Assembly: GCA_947464585.1 (NCBI GenBank)
Contig: CANHYS010000101.1
Coordinates: 1 to 7,100, forward strand
DNA: 7,100 nt
From: Planctomycetaceae bacterium
GTDB taxonomy: Bacteria; Planctomycetota; Planctomycetia; Pirellulales; UBA1268
Reading direction: 5' to 3'
This document shows positions 5,080-7,100 of this stretch, piece after piece. Numbering within the stretch: the first letter of the stretch is position 1; the number at the start of each line of letters is the position of its first letter. A model generated the notes under the pieces. It did no database searches and had not been told where the DNA came from. It worked only from the letters and a program-made list of their open reading frames with translations. The translations under genes and the position numbers were made by a program.

Positions 5080-6474
5080 TCAGTCGTCGGCACGCGAACT
5101 GGCAATCAGTGAGATGAACTCACGATTGCTCTTGAACTTGGCGAGCTGCTTGGTGAGCTGCTCCATCGCATCGACGTGGTGCATTGTGGAGAGCGTGCGG
5201 CGGAGCATGCCGACCGCGTGCAGCGTGTTGGCATCGAGCAGTTTCTCCTCACGCCGCGTTCCCGACTGCGAGATGTCGATAGCGGGCCAGACCCGCCTGT
5301 CGGACAGCTTGCGATCGAGCACCAGCTCCATGTTTCCCGTGCCTTTGAACTCCTGGAAGATCAGTTCGTCCATCCGGCTACCGGTGTCGATGAGGGCCGT
5401 CGCCACGATCGTGAGCGAGCCTCCCTCCTCGAAGACGCGGGCCGTGGCAAACAGCTTCTTGGGAATGTCGAGCGCCTTGATGTCGACACCGCCCGACATC
5501 GTACGCCCCGTGTTGCCGACCCACTTGTTGAAGGCCCTGGCCATGCGGGTGATGGAGTCCATCAGGAGGAACACGTCCTTGCCCGACTCGGCCATCCGCT
5601 TGCAGCGTTCGATCACCAGTTGCGAAAGCCGCACGTGGCTTTCCACGTCGCAGTCGAGGCTGCTGGCCATGACCTCGCCCTTCACGGTCCGGCGCATGTC
5701 CGTGACCTCCTCGGGCCGCTCGTCGATGAGCAGCATCACGAGTTGAAGATCGGGGTGATTGGCCGAGATAGCCTGCGACACCTGCTGCAGGAGCACGGTC
5801 TTGCCCGTGCGCGGCGGAGCCACGATCAATGCCCGCTGGCCCTTGCCGAGCGGCGTGAGCAGATCCATCACGCGGGTGGTGATCGGCTGCTGGCCGGTTT
5901 CGAGCCGGAGCCATGTCTCCGGGTTGATGGGCGTCAACTGGTCGAAGGTCTTGACGTTGACATACTGGTCGGGCGGCATGCCCTCCACTTCCTGGATCTC
6001 TCGGACCCGCGGCCCCTGCTGCCGTCTTCCTGGCTGCACGAGGGCCTTGATCGATACGCCTTCACGCAGCCGATACCGCTCGATCATCGTGGCCGGCACG
6101 AAGGGATCGGTTCGCTCACGCACGTAGTTGGTGTCGGGACTCCGCAGGAATCCATACCCGTTGGGGTGCATCTCGAGGATGCCCTGGCCGGGTTCGAGAG
6201 GGACCGGTTCACCAGTTTCGGTGACCTCCGGCTCGAGCTCCGGTGGCCGCATGCCCTCCCCCTCCATGTCGACCGCTCCGGCACCCGTAGGCACCGGGCC
6301 GCCGCCACCACCACCGCCGCCACGACGAAACCGACGACGACGACCGCCGTAGCCGCCGCCCCCGCCGCCCCCGCCGCCTTGGGACTGCCCCTGACCACCA
6401 CCATAACCGCCCGGCGCTTGGCCTCCCTGCCCGCCAAACCCACCGCGGCCCCGTGATCGCCTCCGCTTCGACAT
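5080..6474 (-). CDS. rho: Transcription termination factor Rho with Gly/Arg-rich N-terminus
   Basis: The 464-residue hexameric RNA-dependent ATPase/helicase ends transcription of untranslated RNAs. Residues 1-60 are Gly/Arg-rich low complexity with runs of eight or nine Gly, then an acidic Pro-rich linker to about 93. The cold-shock RNA-binding domain follows (about 95-165) with NGYGFLR; Y107 and F109 correspond to E. coli F62 and F64. The RecA-like motor has Walker A APPRTGKT (K225), LLIDERPEE with E252 as the catalytic Glu (E. coli E211), Walker B LLMDSITR with D306 (E. coli D265), the R-loop GTGNMEL and arginine finger R407 in SGTRREE (E. coli R366). Numbering is offset by 41 from E. coli throughout this region. 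The helical Rho_N domain normally before the cold-shock domain is not visible. Two local differences from E. coli are Arg222 for Lys181 in the P-loop and DCDVESH where E. coli has DEPASRH. ATG at 6474 has only a weak AGGG upstream (6487-6490). The gene has a long upstream noncoding region and no T-tract terminator after its stop. Confidence 0.98.
   Translation of the reverse strand: MSKRRRSRGRGGFGGQGGQAPGGYGGGQGQSQGGGGGGGGGYGGRRRRFRRGGGGGGGGPVPTGAGAVDMEGEGMRPPELEPEVTETGEPVPLEPGQGILEMHPNGYGFLRSPDTNYVRERTDPFVPATMIERYRLREGVSIKALVQPGRRQQGPRVREIQEVEGMPPDQYVNVKTFDQLTPINPETWLRLETGQQPITTRVMDLLTPLGKGQRALIVAPPRTGKTVLLQQVSQAISANHPDLQLVMLLIDERPEEVTDMRRTVKGEVMASSLDCDVESHVRLSQLVIERCKRMAESGKDVFLLMDSITRMARAFNKWVGNTGRTMSGGVDIKALDIPKKLFATARVFEEGGSLTIVATALIDTGSRMDELIFQEFKGTGNMELVLDRKLSDRRVWPAIDISQSGTRREEKLLDANTLHAVGMLRRTLSTMHHVDAMEQLTKQLAKFKSNREFISLIASSRADD
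6295..6474 (-). other. Gly/Arg-rich low-complexity segment of Rho
   Basis: This covers roughly residues 1-60 of Rho. It has RG and GGYGG-type patterns, an RRRRFRR cluster at 45-51 and uninterrupted Gly runs around 33-41 and 52-59. It occupies the place where E. coli Rho has its helical N-terminal subdomain. Basic Gly-rich tails of this kind can bind nucleic acid or promote condensation; that role here is inference. Confidence 0.85.
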
Positions 6475-6642
6475 GGATAGAAAACACCCTAGGAAAAAGG
6501 ATCGGACAACACCCGTTCGTACCGTTCAAGCGGCCCGCAACTCGCGGACAGTCCGGCTGGAACGGTCGAAAAGACCGAACGAAAGAGACCCCAAAAAACA
6601 GAAATCCCAGAAAACCTAGAAAAACCCCTCCAGCAACCAGAG

Positions 6643-6666
6643 CCTACAGGACTGAGACCTACAGGA
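6643..6666. repeat. Short direct repeat CCTACAGGA in the rho leader
   Basis: The nine-base sequence CCTACAGGA occurs at 6643-6651 and 6658-6666, a 15-base period, within the otherwise unique leader region. It may be a paired protein-binding site or chance. Confidence 0.4.
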
Positions 6667-6871
6667 TGTGGAACGGGAGGATTTGGCTCGGAACCCCGGG
6701 CTCCAATGCCCGAGCGTTTCAGAACACAGACTTTCCAGCCCCAATCGCTCCACGTGAACGGCTGGGAAACCGGAAGAAGATCCCGGGGGGGCCGCTGAAA
6801 GGCCCGCTATCTCGAAAAATCTTTCGGAGATTCCTCGGGAGTGACACGGCGGCTGTGCCGCTGCTCAAAAA

Positions 6872-6892
6872 CCCTGATACGACGTGTCAGGG
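6872..6892 (-). promoter_or_regulatory. Palindrome/hairpin with T5 tail near the rho start site
   Basis: The near-palindrome has arms CCCTGA (6872-6877) and TCAGGG (6887-6892), inner arms ACG and CGT, and a single central A, with one T/G mismatch pair. Read toward rho it is followed at once by five T residues (complement of 6867-6871), like an intrinsic terminator. It also covers the predicted start site of the promoter at 6896-6924, so it may instead be a repressor-type operator. These readings compete and the sequence alone does not decide. Confidence 0.5.
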
Positions 6893-6895
6893 GGC

Positions 6896-6924
6896 AGTAT
6901 CTTCAGCCCCGGTCGAAATGTCAA
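6896..6924 (-). promoter_or_regulatory. rho: Candidate rho promoter
   Basis: On the minus strand, TTGACA (6919-6924) is a perfect -35 box, and GATACT (6896-6901) matches the -10 consensus at 4 of 6 positions, with a 17-base spacer. The predicted start near 6889 would give a rho leader of about 415 bases. No better promoter was found nearer to the rho start codon by eye. Confidence 0.55.
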
Positions 6925-7100
6925 GCGGCTGAACGCCACTCGAGCCAAGGGCCGGCGAATCGCCCGGGAGAACTAGCTGGATAAATAGGGGCTCTGGCGA
7001 AACCTGAAGGCTGTTTCCGCCGCCAAAATCCGAGCCAATGGCGTTTTCGATGCGATTCCTGCGACCGTTTCGACCGATACATCTTCCGGGTCTGAAGATG

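Larger units (their letters stand above)
6475..7100. other. Long noncoding region upstream of rho (probable leader and control region)
   Basis: No convincing gene lies in these 626 bases. Frames that are open here (plus-strand 6453-6932, minus-strand 7100-6921) have mixed third-position bases unlike the real genes and no recognisable motif. On the rho-coding strand the last 170 bases are pyrimidine-rich with U tracts of five and six. Small hairpins lie at 6563-6577 (CGGTC/GACCG), 6809-6831 (CGAAA/TTTCG extended by ATCT/AGAT with one bulge) and 6849-6861 (GCGGC/GCCGC). A promoter-like pair is at 6896-6924 and a palindrome at 6872-6892. rho is autoregulated through its leader in E. coli, so a long leader is plausible here. 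I see no tRNA-like or other known structured RNA. Confidence 0.6.

Noticed and set aside
5176..6456. 426-codon plus-strand frame antisense to rho
   Set aside because: The minus strand is unmistakably rho; the His/Arg-rich antisense product is a high-GC shadow.
6453..6932. 159-codon plus-strand frame divergent from rho
   Set aside because: Third codon positions are mixed rather than GC-rich, the sequence is a basic, motif-free product, it overlaps the rho start, and no ribosome binding site is present.
6921..7100. Possible 3' end of a minus-strand gene entering from beyond 7100, with the hairpin at 6872-6892 as its terminator
   Set aside because: The frame is open to the window edge and ends 29 bases before a terminator-like hairpin, which is suggestive, but the third-position composition is not coding-like and only 59 codons are visible, with no recognisable sequence. 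It needs the flanking sequence to decide.
7038..7100. Possible start of a plus-strand gene (MAFSMRFLRPFRP...) running off the window
   Set aside because: Only 21 codons are visible, there is no clear ribosome binding site or promoter, and the third positions are not biased like the real genes.

Overview
The window looks like chromosomal core DNA from a member of the Planctomycetota, most likely a Pirellulales-type bacterium. The evidence is high GC with GC-rich third codon positions in the genes, a Rho factor with a Gly/Arg-rich N-terminus, and a barrel-like protein with a C-terminal signature that I associate with planctomycetes. Two further genes also look like lineage-restricted conserved proteins. 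No tRNA, rRNA, CRISPR array, transposase or phage gene was seen.

Layout from left to right. (1) Positions 1-1698 (+) hold the 3' part of a gene for a Pro-rich linker followed by an aromatic-rich beta-barrel-like domain (resembles DUF6666), probably an envelope protein. (2) Positions 1699-2052 form a structured intergenic region: a chain of hairpins whose two ends are inverted copies of each other (REP/BIME-like), the last one ending in a T tract that makes a good intrinsic terminator. (3) Positions 2053-3813 (+) encode a largely disordered Arg/Gly-rich protein with two short WxxLAxSLG motifs, an eight-residue tandem repeat and a compact C-terminal helix. (4) Positions 3935-4678 (-) encode a 247-residue cytoplasmic protein of unknown function behind a near-consensus sigma70-type promoter. 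(5) Positions 4865-5071 (+) hold a probable small gene of 68 codons. (6) Positions 5080-6474 (-) encode transcription terminator Rho. (7) Positions 6475-7100 hold no convincing gene. They look like a long rho leader and control region, with a promoter-like TTGACA-N17-GATACT whose predicted start site falls inside a palindrome/terminator-like hairpin.

The genes do not form one operon: orientation alternates, with convergent pairs at 3813/3935 and 5071/5080 and a divergent pair at 4678/4865. Only rho has an assignable biochemical role. The most unusual theme is that two proteins within about 4.4 kb carry long Arg/Gly-rich low-complexity regions (the 2053-3813 product and the Rho N-terminus). 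This hints at RNA-binding or condensate-type chemistry, but a functional link is inference only. I did not find convincing evidence of a new multi-gene system. The best leads are the REP/BIME-like element, the rho control region and the RG-rich protein.
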